DNA of 64,000 nucleotides. Origin: Puccinia triticina (lineage: Eukaryota > Basidiomycota > Pucciniomycetes > Pucciniales > Pucciniaceae). The position numbers were made by a program, and so were the translations under genes. The notes beneath the pieces were generated by a model, which was given only the letters and a program-made list of their open reading frames with translations, was not told the DNA's origin and ran no database searches. Shown piece by piece: positions 1 to 12,200 of this stretch; positions within the stretch are counted from its first letter, which is position 1, and the number at the start of each line of letters is the position of its first letter. The DNA lies in NCBI RefSeq assembly GCF_026914185.1, contig NC_070565.1, positions 3,100,001-3,164,000 of the forward strand, read 5' to 3'.

Positions 1-1338
1 GGCTGAGCAGCAGCTGTGCCTGGGACAAAGCTGAGGAGCAGCTTGTGAAAAATGCAAGCTAGAGGCTTCAGCTGTGCCAAAATGGGCACTGAGCTGTGTG
101 CCAGCCAGCCCTTAACTAGCAGATGGAGTAGCTTTGGAGCTGAAACCAGAGCTGTGTTATGTCAGTTGTCATCAACTGACTACTTTTTTTTCCTGGTGCA
201 GAGACCCTGCGGGGCTGCCCCTTTGGGGCTCTCACAGTGAGGCTTTGTTAAGCTCGCTTGTGGGGCCCCTTTGCTGAACAAAGTCGGGCTCGCCTGCACA
301 GCGGCTGGCTTCTGAGGGCGCATTCGGCCATGTACATCGCCTGGTTTTGGAAAAACAAAAAAACCCCGGCCATTGCTTAAGATGCTTTCTCTCAGCCCAT
401 CTTGAGACCAACGGTGAAACCATTACGCTCCATGTATCGTAAAGAACCCTGATGATTTTATTACGGAGAAACAAAAGCCAAATCTAGACAACAACAAGGA
501 GTTAGATGAGATGAGATTAAGAACTAGAGCAGTGATAAACAGAAATAGCATACCCGATGATTGAGATGTATAGATAGCAAACAACTAGACAAGGTAGACA
601 AAGGACAGGACACGGAACAAGAGATGGACTGAGAGTGAGATGAGATAGGGTTAGTGATTGATAGAAAAGGGATGAAGAGATAAAGAAAGAGGGCCAAAAG
701 ATGGTCAAGTTTTCTTCTCACCAAGATGAAGCAGGGACGAGACGTCCAAGAGAAGAAGAGATCGGTGTTGAGTTGCCAAAGAGCGATTCGATAGAATCAA
801 AGAAGACTGATGATGTCTTTAGGCAAGGAGTATTGCAGAGATTGAGTCGAGGGTTTTTTGTTGGAAGGGAAAAGAAAGAAAAGGAATAGGGGGATGGATT
901 TTTGTCGGCGGGTCGAGAAGGAAGGGATGACTGGGAGAAACGACAGAGACTGTCTTTGAGTGAGCTTTTTGATCCTGATCGTCTAGGTTTGAGTAGATGA
1001 TATTCAGATCTCAAGTGGTCCGCAGCTATAGGTTTCACGGACGGATACGCGCAGTTGCAAGCGCAGTTGCCGGGGATTGTTGTCGAGTTTCAACATATCG
1101 GGTCACGGCTGTAACATATTTTTTTTGTATCACCGTTACATTTTTATGTATTGGTGTGAAATGAAGTATGAAATGAATACTGCACAATGAGCTGATAAAA
1201 AACAAGAATACAAAAATACCGTAGCGGAGCGCATCGATTGCTTGATGCGCTACAGCGATTGTATTTGCAACACCAATTTGTTTGCCAATAATCTGCCTTG
1301 GTACACCTTGGCCCATAAATGATGTATGCACATTTTGG
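1..1338. other. Unassigned flank left of the hAT element
   Basis: No gene could be recognised here. A minus-strand frame at 718-1038 is Ser/Pro/Lys-rich without a known domain. The first 160 bases repeat an AGCTGTG-like word loosely. From about 1100 the sequence has GTAAC/GTTAC words resembling those just right of the hAT element (4290-4345), so the hAT may have landed in an older repeat. Confidence 0.4.
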
Positions 1339-1352
1339 TAAGGCTGTGACCC
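1339..1352 (+). repeat. Left TIR of hAT element
   Basis: TAAGGCTGTGACCC, matching the inverted right end at 13 of 14 positions. The 8 bases before it (1331-1338) form the left target duplication. Confidence 0.85.
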
Positions 1353-1639
1353 GGGGTTCGGGACGGGGCATGAGGGTCATCCCGAACCCCAGACCCCGGA
1401 TATGCCCCGGGGCACCCTGAAGCCCCGGGTCATGATACTTTTTTTTCTTGCCAGTAAAATGACGTGGGTATCATCCCATTAGGTTTACACTTAGGGCATC
1501 AGTGGTGCCTGTTGGAGTTGAGAGTCTGTACATCCGTAGTCCATCAGCCTATTGTCCTCTGCTAATACGCTTGAAAATCCAATAAATATACATCTGTATA
1601 GCATACCTCCTGCTCCGGACCAGTTAATAGGCTTTCAAT

Positions 1640-3915
1640 ATGAAGACTAAGAGAAAAGACCCTGCTTTGACTCCCCCTCCCCCTGATTTATCCAACACCA
1701 ACGGTACTGTTATTGAACTTAGTGACAAAGATCAAACCTTGGCGCAACCAGTCAAGCAAAGTTGGGTTTGGAATCACTTCCAAATGTCTGGCAACGGCAC
1801 CAAAGCTGTTTGTCAAGTTGTCCGGAAAGGTGGGAAGATATGTGGTGCTCAATTGAAAAAAGATAAGAGTGGAAGCACCAAAAACTTCCACGGCCATCTC
1901 TTGCAAATCCACCAGCTTGCGGATCCTAAGCTCTTGAAAAAGACCAAGAAGTTTCCACATATTGATATGGAGAAATGGTTGAAGTCTGGCTCCTCCGTAC
2001 CCAAAGTGAGTTGTTCATAATTTTACAGTGATAACAATTTAGGACCATTTCTGACTGGGGGACCATTTTGTAGGTGAAGCTTAATAATGAGTCATTGATG
2101 AATGCCATCCTATACTTCCTAGCCAAGAGTGATCTCCCGTTTGCAACTGTCAAGCAAAAGTCTTTCCGTGCACTTCTTTGCCTGCTTAATGAAGAGGCCT
2201 CACCCCTGATCACCAATACCTGCCAAAGCGGACTTTCCACCCACCTCGACAGAGTTTTCCTCCAGTCGCAAGAGACAATCAAGCTGCAGTTTATCGCAAA
2301 GCAAGATCATATTTCTTTTACAACCGACGCTTGGACCGCCCCTAATGTCACTGCTTCCATGGCGGTGACCGCTCATTACTTGGATTCAAACTTTGTGATG
2401 AAAGACTTGACTTTGGCTGTCCCTCATATCCAAGGTGCAACATTTCATTTGTTGTTTATTTATCATTGTTATGGATCAAGAATTCACCCAAAGATTGTCT
2501 TCTCTCCAGGAAATCATGCCAGGAAGATGTTTGCCGAGGAATTCTATGAAGTACTTGCAAATTATGGGTGTATCAAGAAGATACACACCATTACTGCTGA
2601 TAACGCCTCGACAAACAATCAAATGGCTCGAGAACTCTCTCTTCAGATTGATTCATTCAACCCTGCTACTCACCTTCTCGGGTGCATTGCACACGTTATC
2701 AAACTGGCTGCAAAAGCTGGAATCACAGCCCTTGGATCTCTGGACAATCCTCAAGAAGGCAAAGAACTCTCCACCGCTGCAATGGGAGCCAAAACTCCCA
2801 ACAAAGCACCTGCTCAGCCAGCCACCCAAAACCGGATGGGCATCAATTTCATGACCACCGAACCCGATGGGGCCAACGTCGAGGCTGACTCAATCCTCAA
2901 GAGGATACATGGATTAAGTACATATGTACGATTGTCACCTCTCCGCCGTGAACGCTTTGCAAATGTTGTTAGCTTTACTCAGCCTGATCTTGCGGCCAAG
3001 AATATCACATGTCTTGAAATCAATGTTTCAACCCGCTGGAATTCAACCTTCAACATGTTCCGCCGGGCCATTCAACTCAAGGAGTCATGCACTCATTATT
3101 GTCAGGCCCAAGCAGAGACTCGCCGCTTTATTTTGACCTCGCAGGAGTGGAATCAGGAAAAAAATGTGATGGATCTCCTCAAACCTCTCAGCAAAGCAAC
3201 CAAGCTGTTGTGCGGATCCACTTATCCAACCCTGAACAGAGCCCTTCCAGTTTACATCACTCTGATGATACACCTCCACTCCGTCAGGCGAGGCCGATAT
3301 GATCAAGCCCAACTCATCAATCCTGCGGCCCAAATGATAGCAAAAATTGATGACTACCTTCGCAACGCACTCACTAAACCGGTCTACATATGTGCGATGA
3401 TACTCGACCCCACATTCAAGCTCGCCTTCTGCAAGGCCCATGCAAACTTCATTGGTGATTGCTATTTGCTCTTGGTCGACGATATCGTTTCAACCTTCCG
3501 CACTGCTGCCCACGATTTCAAGGATCTGATTGGGGAGACCAAGCCTGCTACCAACCAAAATACAAAGACCCCATCCGGAACAGCTGCCTCCAACTTCTTT
3601 GCAGCTGTGTTTTATCAACCACCCCCACCAACTGAGGGGATCGAAGCCGAGATCACCCAATACTTGAAAGAGGATGCTGAACCACCGGGCAGCGAGATCC
3701 TTGCCTATTGGGCTGGCCGACAGAAGAGCTATCCCATCCTGTCGCAAATGGCACGGAAGTTCCTCTCGGTCCCGGCAACTAGCACTGCTTCCGAGCGCAT
3801 ATTCTCGAAAGGCCAACGAGTCGTTTCCTGGCAACGATCCGTGCTCAAACCAAAAAGCGTTGAGCATCTCTTGTGTCTCAAGGGATGGTATCAAGCTTTT
3901 GATGGTCCCTTCTGA
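1640..3915 (+). CDS. hAT transposase with BED zinc finger (three exons)
   Basis: Transposase that would bind the element's ends and cut and rejoin DNA in the nucleus. Predicted exons are 1640-2005, 2074-2434 and 2510-3915, giving about 710 residues. Intron 1 (2006-2073) has GTGAGT and TTTTGTAG ends. Intron 2 (2435-2509) is 75 nt with no stop, so the frame reads through it; removing it restores the usual hAT block VPHIQGNH. Exon 1 carries a BED finger (C...C...HGHLLQIH, about residues 35-90). A catalytic-core block TTDAWTAPN follows, then ADNASTNN. The C-terminus has the hAT dimerisation domain (AYWAGRQ...YPILSQMARKFLSVPATS...SERIFS). The start is the first ATG before the finger. No internal stops were seen. 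Confidence 0.88.
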
Positions 3916-4255
3916 TTCCCTTTCCTTTGCTGTTAACTTCTACACCCGTTTCCTTGGGGCTCTAGCTTGTGCATCTCAGCTCTCCTATTCTCTCAGTCCG
4001 GGGTTCTTGCTTGCGCTCAACTTGTCGCGTTTTGTCTCTCTTGCTCGGTGTCTCATCTTTTCCCTCAAGCTACTAAAACCAACTTGTACATACATATGAT
4101 GGCCACTGGAATGACAAAAAAACCTAAAATCCCCAAAAAAAGACGTCAAATCCCTCCCCTTTGCAAAAAAAAAAACATATGCCCCGGGGTTCGGGGCATT
4201 TCCAAGGCCAATCCCGATGCCCCGTGCCCCGGGGTATGCACCGAGCCCCGGTTTT

Positions 4256-4269
4256 GGGTTACAGCCTTA
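4256..4269 (-). repeat. Right TIR of hAT element
   Basis: GGGTTACAGCCTTA on the plus strand, the inverted partner of 1339-1352. It is followed by the right target duplication at 4270-4277. Confidence 0.85.
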
Positions 4270-4538
4270 AATTTTGGCATTTTTTGTATTGGCGTGCAAT
4301 TATGCTACAATGTAACGGCGTTACATTACATGTAGCGTAATGGCTTCAGCGTTGTAATGAGACCCACTGGGAATGGATTCTGGCAACTAGTCTCTAATTG
4401 TGGCTTTCTTAGGCCTCATTTCGGGCTGATATACTCCCACAATCGAGCGTGGATTGGTGGGATATATCTGGGCAAGTTTGCCGGCGGGCCTGCTGCGAGC
4501 TTCTCCAGCGGAGCCGCGGTGGCCCTATGTAGCTTAAC

Positions 4539-4603
4539 TAAGCCTCTCAAACGGAGGGTCCGGGGGACCCCGCCCGGAGGGCTCTCTGCAGGAGAGGCTC
4601 ATG
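4539..4603 (+). repeat. Dispersed hairpin repeat, copy 1
   Basis: TAAGCCTCTC (4539-4548) pairs with GAGAGGCTCA (4593-4602) around a GC-rich 44-nt loop. The preceding CTTAAC is shared with the hairpin at 6571-6610, whose arms (TAAGTCCCTC / GAGGGACTTA) are similar. The element's function is unknown. Confidence 0.5.
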
Positions 4604-4871
4604 AATAATGTCTGCAGGCTGGCAGACAAAGGAAGGGTTTTCAATCCTAAAAACACAAAAACACAATTTAAAATTCACCAAAATATGTGCAAGAAAAACT
4701 GAATAGCCAGTCTTCTTGGCAGTACAGATGGCCACCCTCCCCCAAGGTTTTGAGGCATAAAATCCAAAACTGATTGAAGGAATCCATTTTGGAGGCCAAA
4801 GGAAACCTGGAGGATATTTCATTGCACTGAAGATCCAATTTTGGATTTTCTTAAAAAATATGCACAATTGA

Positions 4872-5257
4872 GGCCCTGTTTGGAGCCAATATAAATATAG
4901 ATGATATAATCACTTGTAAATTTAATAAAAGATAAAAAACTCAACATAAAGAATCCAATTTTCTTTTGAAGGAAACCTACAGTACTGGTCTCATCAACTA
5001 TGAAGTCAGATTTAACTGATTCAGCCATCTTCAGCACCATAATACCATTATATTGCTTTGTTTTGGTCAAAAGCGATATAATGGTACTAAAGTACTGAAT
5101 ATGGCTGAATCAGTTGAATCTGAATTCATAATTGAAGAGACCAGTATTGTAGGTTGCCCAGAAAAAATATGTGGAGGCTTTATGTTGAATTTTGTAGTTT
5201 TCATTGAATTAACCAATGATTATATCACCTATATTTATATCGGCTCCAAACAAAGCC
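4872..5257. mobile_element. Foldback MITE, Tourist/Harbinger-like
   Basis: An imperfect inverted repeat about 190 bp per arm with its centre near 5065. The ends read GGCCCTGTTTGGAGCC (left) and GGCTTTGTTTGGAGCC (right, inverted). The flanking trinucleotide TGA occurs on both sides (4869-4871, 5258-5260). The two arms translate to near-mirror peptides on opposite strands, which is a by-product of the fold and not evidence of coding. GGCC-TTGTTTGG-type ends with a 3-bp duplication are typical of PIF/Harbinger-derived MITEs. Confidence 0.75.
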
Positions 5258-5477
5258 TGAATATCCTATCTGCAACAATTGAGTGGCTACAGGTGTAGGA
5301 TGTGCAGGTATCTGCAGGCTTGTGAATCCAATATCCACAAGGCATGATGGTTGTAATTCCTTGGTTTACATTTCTTTGTGTTTTTTTATTTATTCTTAAA
5401 ACATTAGTACAGCAAAAATGATAAGGATTGGGGAGATGAGACCAGCGCCATTTGAAAGCTGAGATTGAGAAGTGTAA

Positions 5478-5686
5478 GGGCCTGTACCATAAGGCATGGA
5501 AATTGAAATTTCCAAAATTTATTTGCCTCAAAATTTCTTGGGACAAAAACTGAGCCTTGCCAAAGTGTAGGCTTGAGCCCAAATGTGAAGAATTTCAACA
5601 TTTGAACCCTCTGCTAGTTTTCAATTTTTGTGTATAGGGCAAAAAAAGTTGAAATTTTTCAAAATTGAGGCCCATGGTACAGGCCC
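5478..5686. mobile_element. Short MITE with 13-bp perfect TIRs and TAA TSD
   Basis: A 209-bp element. Its ends are GGGCCTGTACCAT and the exact inverted copy ATGGTACAGGCCC. The target duplication TAA is present at 5475-5477 and 5687-5689. TAA plus GGGCC-type TIRs fits PIF/Harbinger. It holds no coding sequence and depends on a transposase elsewhere. Confidence 0.85.
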
Positions 5687-5689
5687 TAA

Positions 5690-6570
5690 TTGGGCTCTGG
5701 GGCAGGTCCACAGGAGCTGAGGGGGAGGCTGGGTGATGCTAAGTATTTTTCCTCCAGCCATTGGTGATTTCTTTCTCAGCCAAAATTTTGACTTTGTGCA
5801 CAAGTCCCTCCCTGCGGGAGGGGCCGCTTTGCAGCCAGCCACAGCAAGCCTCCCACCAGGGGGGACTTGTGTCAAGTTAGGCGGTGGCCCAACCTGCGTC
5901 CATCTCTGGCAGCCTGGGAGGCTTTTGGCCACCAGTGGACCCGCCAAAGTGTGCGGTGAATAGAACTAAGAGTTTTTTTTTTATTCCTTCTGTCAGACTG
6001 TGAAGTCCTCTTGTATTTACACTTAAGATAAGGATGAGTGAGCTGGTTAGCTAAGAGCAGAAACCCACAGCCGCACGCTATTAGATGACAAGAGAAATAA
6101 AAGAAAGAAAAGGTGTCTTGGGTCGGTCTGATATGATCCGGAGAGGGCCTTGGCCTTTCTGTCCAATCTTATTTTGTGTCGGAGAAACAGCAAAGAAGAG
6201 TGACAATTTTATCTCTGTTGGTTCGGCATTGGTCCTCCATCCGTTTCTCTTACTTGATTGTCACTCAATCTGTGTGCCAATTTTCTCTGCTACTCTTTGA
6301 CTGGACTCTGCGCTGTTGGTCTGCTTTCCGTTGACTTTGTCTAGAAAGAGGGGGTAGGGCGTCAGCCCCTATCTCATCCGCTTTCCTGGAGCTTCTCATC
6401 ACACTACTTACCTTTGGCGCTAGTTGTGGTTCTCTTGGAAAGCAATCTTTGACCAGGATTTGCCGTTAGCTTATACTCCGGGGGTACTTCCTGTCAAGGG
6501 GATACAACAGGTGACACCGGATTGGTAAAACCCACGCGGAATTTGCTGCTCCCCCTGTCGCGAACTTAAC
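5690..6570. other. Unassigned stretch between MITE and hairpin repeat
   Basis: No gene, RNA or clear repeat structure could be supported. The composition changes from GC-rich (5700-5950) to mixed. Confidence 0.4.
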
Positions 6571-6610
6571 TAAGTCCCTCTCTTGCCTGAGGCTTTGCCG
6601 GAGGGACTTA
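6571..6610 (+). repeat. Dispersed hairpin repeat, copy 2
   Basis: TAAGTCCCTC (6571-6580) and GAGGGACTTA (6601-6610) are a perfect 10-bp inverted repeat around a 20-nt loop. The same block, with downstream sequence TATGACT.ATCAGG.ATTC, recurs inverted at about 28955-29020. It is therefore part of a dispersed repeat family of unknown class. Confidence 0.6.
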
Positions 6611-6756
6611 TGACTAATCAGGGATTCTCGCATGAGGGATATTTTTGTTTTGGTGGTACTTTCTTTGAACCACCAGAGCTCAACTCTGACCATTGCAAAC
6701 CTTCTAAGTTTTTGGTGGATGGTACACCTGCATCTGCCCTTCCTTCTCATATAATA

Positions 6757-6907
6757 GCGGGATTCAAAGTAGATCTGCGCATGCCACTTGCAAGGCAAGG
6801 CAAGCCGGCGTTCAATTCAAATGTTGAACGTTGACTTGCAGTCTCCCCGCAAAACTGGGTTATGCAAAGTGACCTGCATGCACGCGCGGGTCTACTTTGA
6901 AAACCCC
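6757..6907. mobile_element. Probable small foldback MITE
   Basis: GGGATTCAAAGTAGATCTGC at the left matches the inverted right end GGGGTTTTCAAAGTAGACCC, with further pairing through the GCATGC-like words inside. The target duplication is not clear, so the borders are approximate. Confidence 0.55.
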
Positions 6908-7042
6908 TAATATCAGACTCCCTTGCCTCAATCTTCATCCCTTTTTTACTTTTTGAAAAGTCCCAGTCTTGAAGAAATTGACCGGATCACACAGAAAAGG
7001 TCTGAGCGTGCTCATCCAAAGCGCTGTATTTTTGTTGAATTA

Positions 7043-7067
7043 CTAGAGGCCAAGGCGGCTGCGCCGC
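7043..7067 (-). other. Helitron 3' terminus (hairpin plus CTAG)
   Basis: On the minus strand GCGGC-GCA-GCCGC (7067-7055) forms a 5-bp stem. Eight bases later comes terminal CTAG (7046-7043), and the next base is T. A hairpin close before CTRR with insertion before T is the hallmark of Helitron 3' ends. Confidence 0.8.
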
Positions 7068-7538
7068 TGTAAAATTGGGTTCCCCAACCATCCCCCAACT
7101 CAAAAACTCTCAAACCCGGCAAACCACTTGTGACCCCTTTGAAAATCACCCATCCCCACGCGGATGGGCCTTGTTACCACTAAGAAAGTTGTGGTTCTGT
7201 TTGAGGGCCAAGGTCCAACCCCCCTTAATATGTACGCCAGAGCATGCGCGTCGCGGAAGACAGGAAAGCTCCGAGCCCCCCTTGATTTCAACATCAAAAG
7301 CGCTAAGCCCCCCGCAACCATCAACTTACCAGCCTTAACTTCCCCAGCGTGACATTCGCGTAAGTGCTTTCAACGCAAGCTACCATACAACTGAGTGTGA
7401 ACTGAGTGTGATTGACTCCAATTCATAAAGAATCAAATAGATTTGCAGAATTCAGCTCATGTTAAAACAGAGTTTGAGATTCCTCAAACTAATATCAAAA
7501 CAATCCATCGCCGCCCGGAGCAAGAGTACTGGTAAGAC

Positions 7539-8382
7539 TCATAAGGAATTCTCTGCTCCAGTCGAGTTTCCACCTACCACAAGACCTGATTTAACCTAAA
7601 TCGTTGCGTTAGCAGGTATTTGAACTTAAGGTTAAACATTTTCCTCACCTTCACAATCATCTCGCCGGTAACTGGGCTTATTCCGTCCAATTCACCAATA
7701 AAAGACGTCCGGCAACCGTTTTGGAAAATATCCCTTGAAGATATGTGACAAACCGATTCGTTGACTAAGTAACGGCCGAGAAAGGTTTTTATTTCGCCGA
7801 CCTAATTTAATGCGTTAGTCTAACCGTTGATGTTTGTAGCCAGCAAAAACCCTTACTGTATTCTCATGCGCCAATGTGATCTCAGTCGTAACACCACACC
7901 CCAAAAACCTTGACCTATACGTCTTGACATCACATATGACCCCAACCGCGTCAATTGTGACAGCCGGATGAATACTATTCATATCTTCCATTTGGTTTGC
8001 CGCGAGTTCTGCTCGATCGTAACAAAACACAGGGATCCGGCTATCGTTGTAGGTTACGTATCCCGATGCTCGGTAAGTTGATCCGAAATTAAGGGCGTCA
8101 CTTGCGGAATCAACCGGGGAGAGATCAACGCTATACGCGTGCGCCAACAGTGTTGATTCGCCTGAGACAATACGAGTACAGCGTGCAATGTTACGTCCGT
8201 CCTCCTTCCCAGGGGAGACAGGCTTGTCAAACTAATCATTATTAGACAATTGTTGTATGGTGACAAAGGCTAAACTGAGTTGGACTCACACTTGCAATCG
8301 AGAAAAAATCGCCTTCAAACTTGACACGATCAGGAGCCGTGAATTCGTCGTAAGTAACAGCAATGTCAAGTCTTTGAGACAT
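7539..8382 (-). CDS. OB-fold-like protein, Helitron-borne, paralogue C (four exons, intact)
   Basis: Predicted exons on the minus strand are 8382-8290, 8231-7857, 7801-7649 and 7595-7539. All introns are phase 0 with GT-AG ends, and the product is about 225 residues without stops. It aligns by eye with 15108-15983 and 25976-27275. Shared features are a short exon 1 ending FEGDFF or similar (others FSGHFE, FFGKFI), a strand pattern YRASGYVTY...PVFCYD (others YFLSGKLIA...PIIVYN), a GVICDV-like block before intron 2, and FIGELDG...GEMIVK before intron 3. Short alternating beta segments suggest an OB-fold, as in RPA-type single-strand DNA-binding proteins carried by some Helitrons; this is inference. 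The ATG at 8382 was chosen because exon 1 then matches its paralogues in length. Confidence 0.65.
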
Positions 8383-9224
8383 TGAAGATGAGATTAAGTA
8401 TGCCAAGAAGTAGTTATCAGGCGGCGCGGTGATGATTGTTAAACACGACAAAAATGGCTCAAAGCGAGGAGTTACGTTTGGTTGAACGAACGATGAACTT
8501 TCAAAAAATCAAATCTCATGTTAACCCTCTTAATTAATGGGGCATCTGCATTATTTAATTAAACATATATGTATCGGTTCGCATTGCCAAAGACAGGGGG
8601 CTCGCCGACCTAGGCACAATTTTCCTCAAACGCTTAAACGCACAAGCGTCACATGCACAGGAAGCTAAGTCGCTTCTCAGGTCAAGCATTGACAACAACA
8701 GTGTTCCGAAACACTTGAGCAAACCTATTGTCACAAGTATCATTGATCACAAATGATAAACTCAAGCTTAGCGAAGCCACAGTGAGTTACAAGACTGCTT
8801 TTCCGCCGCCGGGGTCACCGTTGACGAGAACCTACGCACTTTCCCGCTATTCCTCAACGCCCACAGATCTGCCCAGCTATAAATGACCAAAAATCACGAG
8901 CAATTCATCATCAATAAACTGCCCATTGACCATCGTCCACATTTATTACATATCAGGCCTTTTACTAAGCTTTATTACGAGTTTATAAAATCGTGTTAAT
9001 AACAGACGTGGCCCGCATCTTATCATTGCACGAGCATCACTATTAGTGAATGGTGCTAAGAGCTACGCCATTCGTTGAGTCTGGGAAAGGAGGTATTGTT
9101 AATCACACTTAAGATAAAGCAAGTCAATTTTAACTTGTCTTGAGTTAAATGGGAATACAAATTGGTTGGGAGCAAGAATGAAAAAATGGTCGTCATAAAT
9201 ATGACTGCGTGAAAAAGGTAATCC
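8383..9224. other. Helitron spacer between OB-fold-like gene C and RepHel
   Basis: AT-rich with scattered short frames. No gene, RNA or repeat was supported. It probably contains the promoter of gene C and the RepHel 3' region. Confidence 0.4.
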
Positions 9225-12200
9225 TCAAACACTTGAGTCAACGTTACTGCTCAAAGAGGCAAGACGGACGAGGTCAGCCCCGAAAACTGGACTCCTGAAA
9301 GCGAAGATGAGAATATTGTTAGCATAGGCACTAAAGTCATGAAGACAAAGTCGCTCCCACCTTTTACGTTTAGTTGTAAAAATCTTCTTGTGAACAACAT
9401 TTATCAGACCGAGCCGGCCCTCTGGCTTAACAACAAGCAGATTCTGAACATCAGATACACGTGAAAGTGCCACGTAGAGCTGGCCGTGAGAGAAGATGTC
9501 TGATTCGAGATATACCCCGACTCGGTTAAGGGTTTGGCCTTGCGATTTATTGACCGACATTGCATAGGCAGGTGCAACTGGGAATTGGTAATGAAAAAAT
9601 GATAAACCTGACCGCGTGTTCGCCTTATTTTGAAGTTTGACTCAAGGGAGCGTTATCTCGTTTCCTCGGAGGGGCCCAGACATCAGTTTCCCAACAATGA
9701 AGGAAAGGCCGACATCAATAACCCGTATCCGCGACCCATTACACACACCCTTCTCGATGGCCATATTTCTTATGACCACAAGTGGCATCCCGACCTTGAC
9801 GGTTATCTCGTGTTCTGGAAAACCTGAAAATGAAAGCTTGTTCAAGCATTCCTCCGGTAAACTTGCCACACCATCAGGGTCTGGAGTATCAATCGATTTT
9901 AATATAATGCTCTTCCCTGGCAGTTTGTCGAGTATTTCCTGGTTAAGCTTGTTGACATCCTTATTGAGTGGAGCGAGGATACACCTCTCATTTAGGTAGT
10001 TGTTTGCGTCGGCATCTGGGCGAACTACATCAAGTCCTTCGTAAACAAAGCTAATGAGAGCCTCTCGCATTTCCGCACGTGAGGCAAGGCTCATCACGTT
10101 TATACCGTCAACTTTTACGACAGAGTAGTCTTTCTTTTGACGTTTTCCTTCGCCAAGAGCAAGCAGGAACTTCGCAAAGTTGATATTTGGACCTTCGAGA
10201 GCCTTAGCCAGTCGCATGTTTTCATCCAAACAAAAAGGCTTAACTGAATCCCAAATTTGAGACGACTTGATGGTTGAGCTGTAGGCAGGGGGGTATTCGT
10301 TGTATCTAACGACAGGCAAAATTTGCCGGAAATCGCCAGAGAAGACGACGACTTTTCCTCCGAAATCATCAGTAGAGTTACATAATCTCATGAGAGTTCT
10401 GTTGACGGCATCAATTGAATTTTTGTGAATCGTCACAATTTCATCCCATATGATCAATCTTGTAGCTCTTAATTGAATGCCTAAAAGGGTATCGTGATCG
10501 ATTGGACATTCAACATCCTCGCCTGCGTCTATAGGTATTTTGAAGGCCGAATGCGCTGTTTGCCCGTGGCGTAAGAGGAGGGCTGCAACGCCTGACGACG
10601 CAACGACCGTCATCGGAACATTTGTGATACTTGCTAAGTCGATGATGGAATTTAGCAAAAACGTCTTCCCAGTCCCGCCGGGACCATCGAGATAAAACAA
10701 TTTGCCACCAGATTTTCGTAATGCATTCTTCAATTTATTGTAAAACACCTGTTGGCGAAGGTTAAATATCTTCACATTTGACGACAGCCGTTGATTTGTT
10801 GTTGAAGGATCTTCGGATTCTTCATCATCATCTTTCATAAAAGCCAACATTTTTGACTGACGCTTCGTCGGAATGAGACCACATGAGTTGAGTGACCCCC
10901 CCATCCCTTCTAAAATCCCTTGCAAGCAAAAGAGAGCCATCGCCTTCCGTTCGTCCTCATTTAAACGTTGGCTCCACCGCTTGCGCATGTCAACACGGCT
11001 TGCGTCATCCGTAAACGCCATATAATGATTATTGACGAGGACCAACGGCTCCGAGGGCGGCGAATGGATACAAATCATCGCAAACATCAACGCTAGCTGA
11101 AAACCTGGCCGGATAAGCGAAGCCTCCGCCAATGCCTCATTGTATAAAAAGTCATTGACTAAAAGTCCAAGCGCGTTGCAAGCGTCCTGATAATTGGCGT
11201 AGACGTCGCCGTCGACAGTCTTCAAGTCACAAAAAGATTGAATGTTCTTCCTATGGAGCAGCAGGACTCGCAGGTAAAACTTTTCCCCGGCTAAGTACGA
11301 AATGGAGAAGATACGCCCAACGCATTCGTCCTTTGTCTTGCAAGCAACCCAGACCTTCTTTGCCTTATTCCACCAGAAATAGGTCGGAATTTCTTCATAG
11401 TAGAGATCCCTTGCCCGGCGCCCATCAGCTCCCACTGCATCGTCAATGTTAAGCTGCATGAAACCTGTTAGACTCGTCATGCTCGCCTTTCCATTGTTGA
11501 TTTGCCCTTCCAAATCTTCTTGTGCTTCAAAATACACGACTTGCTCGTCCTTATCATGGACTGCCAATCTTGTAACCGGCGGCCATCTGTCAGACAACGG
11601 AAATTTCAATAGCCTCCAAGCGGCTTTTTCCCAAGATTGGACTTGTCAGTCTCATAAATATTGATTTCAAAATGACGAAAGAAGTACCTTCTACCGGGCT
11701 TATGTACCGTCCCTCAACAAAAGTCTTCACTTCGTCGTTCTCATTTGAGTCGACACCTAAAGAGAGTCTATCGTGACCCTTCGTTATATATTTATATAAA
11801 TATTTGATAGCTGTTGTGTTAACTGGAACTTCCACGTTTATATGACATTGGAACATCATTGTTAGATAGGGATTATATGGGACCACTGAACCGTTATCAA
11901 ATGTTGATGTGTGTTTCTTGACTTTCTTCCCATCATCTCGCCTCCTATAAACCGGATAGGCGCCATCAACGTTTATCGTCCGGTCTGAGAAAGGTTTTGG
12001 AAAACCTAATTTACAGGTCTTGCCGTTCCAGCATGGGCGTCTTTCACACGGGCCATGGAGCATGAATTCGCTGACAAGAGCGTGTAGTACAGGCGAAGTT
12101 TCCGGGTCAGGCAATTCAGAAGTAATCATTTTGTCGATATCTTCTGGGGTGACAGGCCAATCCTTTTCGTCGACGGTGAGCATCAAGTGAAGGTGTGGTA

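Larger units (their letters stand above)
1339..4269 (+). mobile_element. hAT DNA transposon, complete with TIRs and TSD
   Basis: Element of 2931 bp. The left end reads TAAGGCTGTGACCC and the right end, read inward on the other strand, TAAGGCTGTAACCC (13 of 14 match). The flanks are cattttgg (1331-1338) and aattttgg (4270-4277), a 7-of-8 match to the 8-bp target duplication typical of hAT elements. Subterminal regions on both sides (1349-1435, 4180-4255) are crowded with CCCCGGGG-like words, probable transposase-binding repeats. The single gene inside encodes a BED-finger hAT transposase in the same orientation. TIRs, duplication and an unbroken coding frame suggest a fairly recent, possibly autonomous copy. 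Confidence 0.88.

Noticed and set aside
718..1038. 106-codon Ser/Pro-rich minus-strand frame
   Set aside because: No domain, splice or promoter support; composition alone is not enough.
4819..5298. Mirror-image frames at the MITE
   Set aside because: They arise from the foldback structure, not from two genes.
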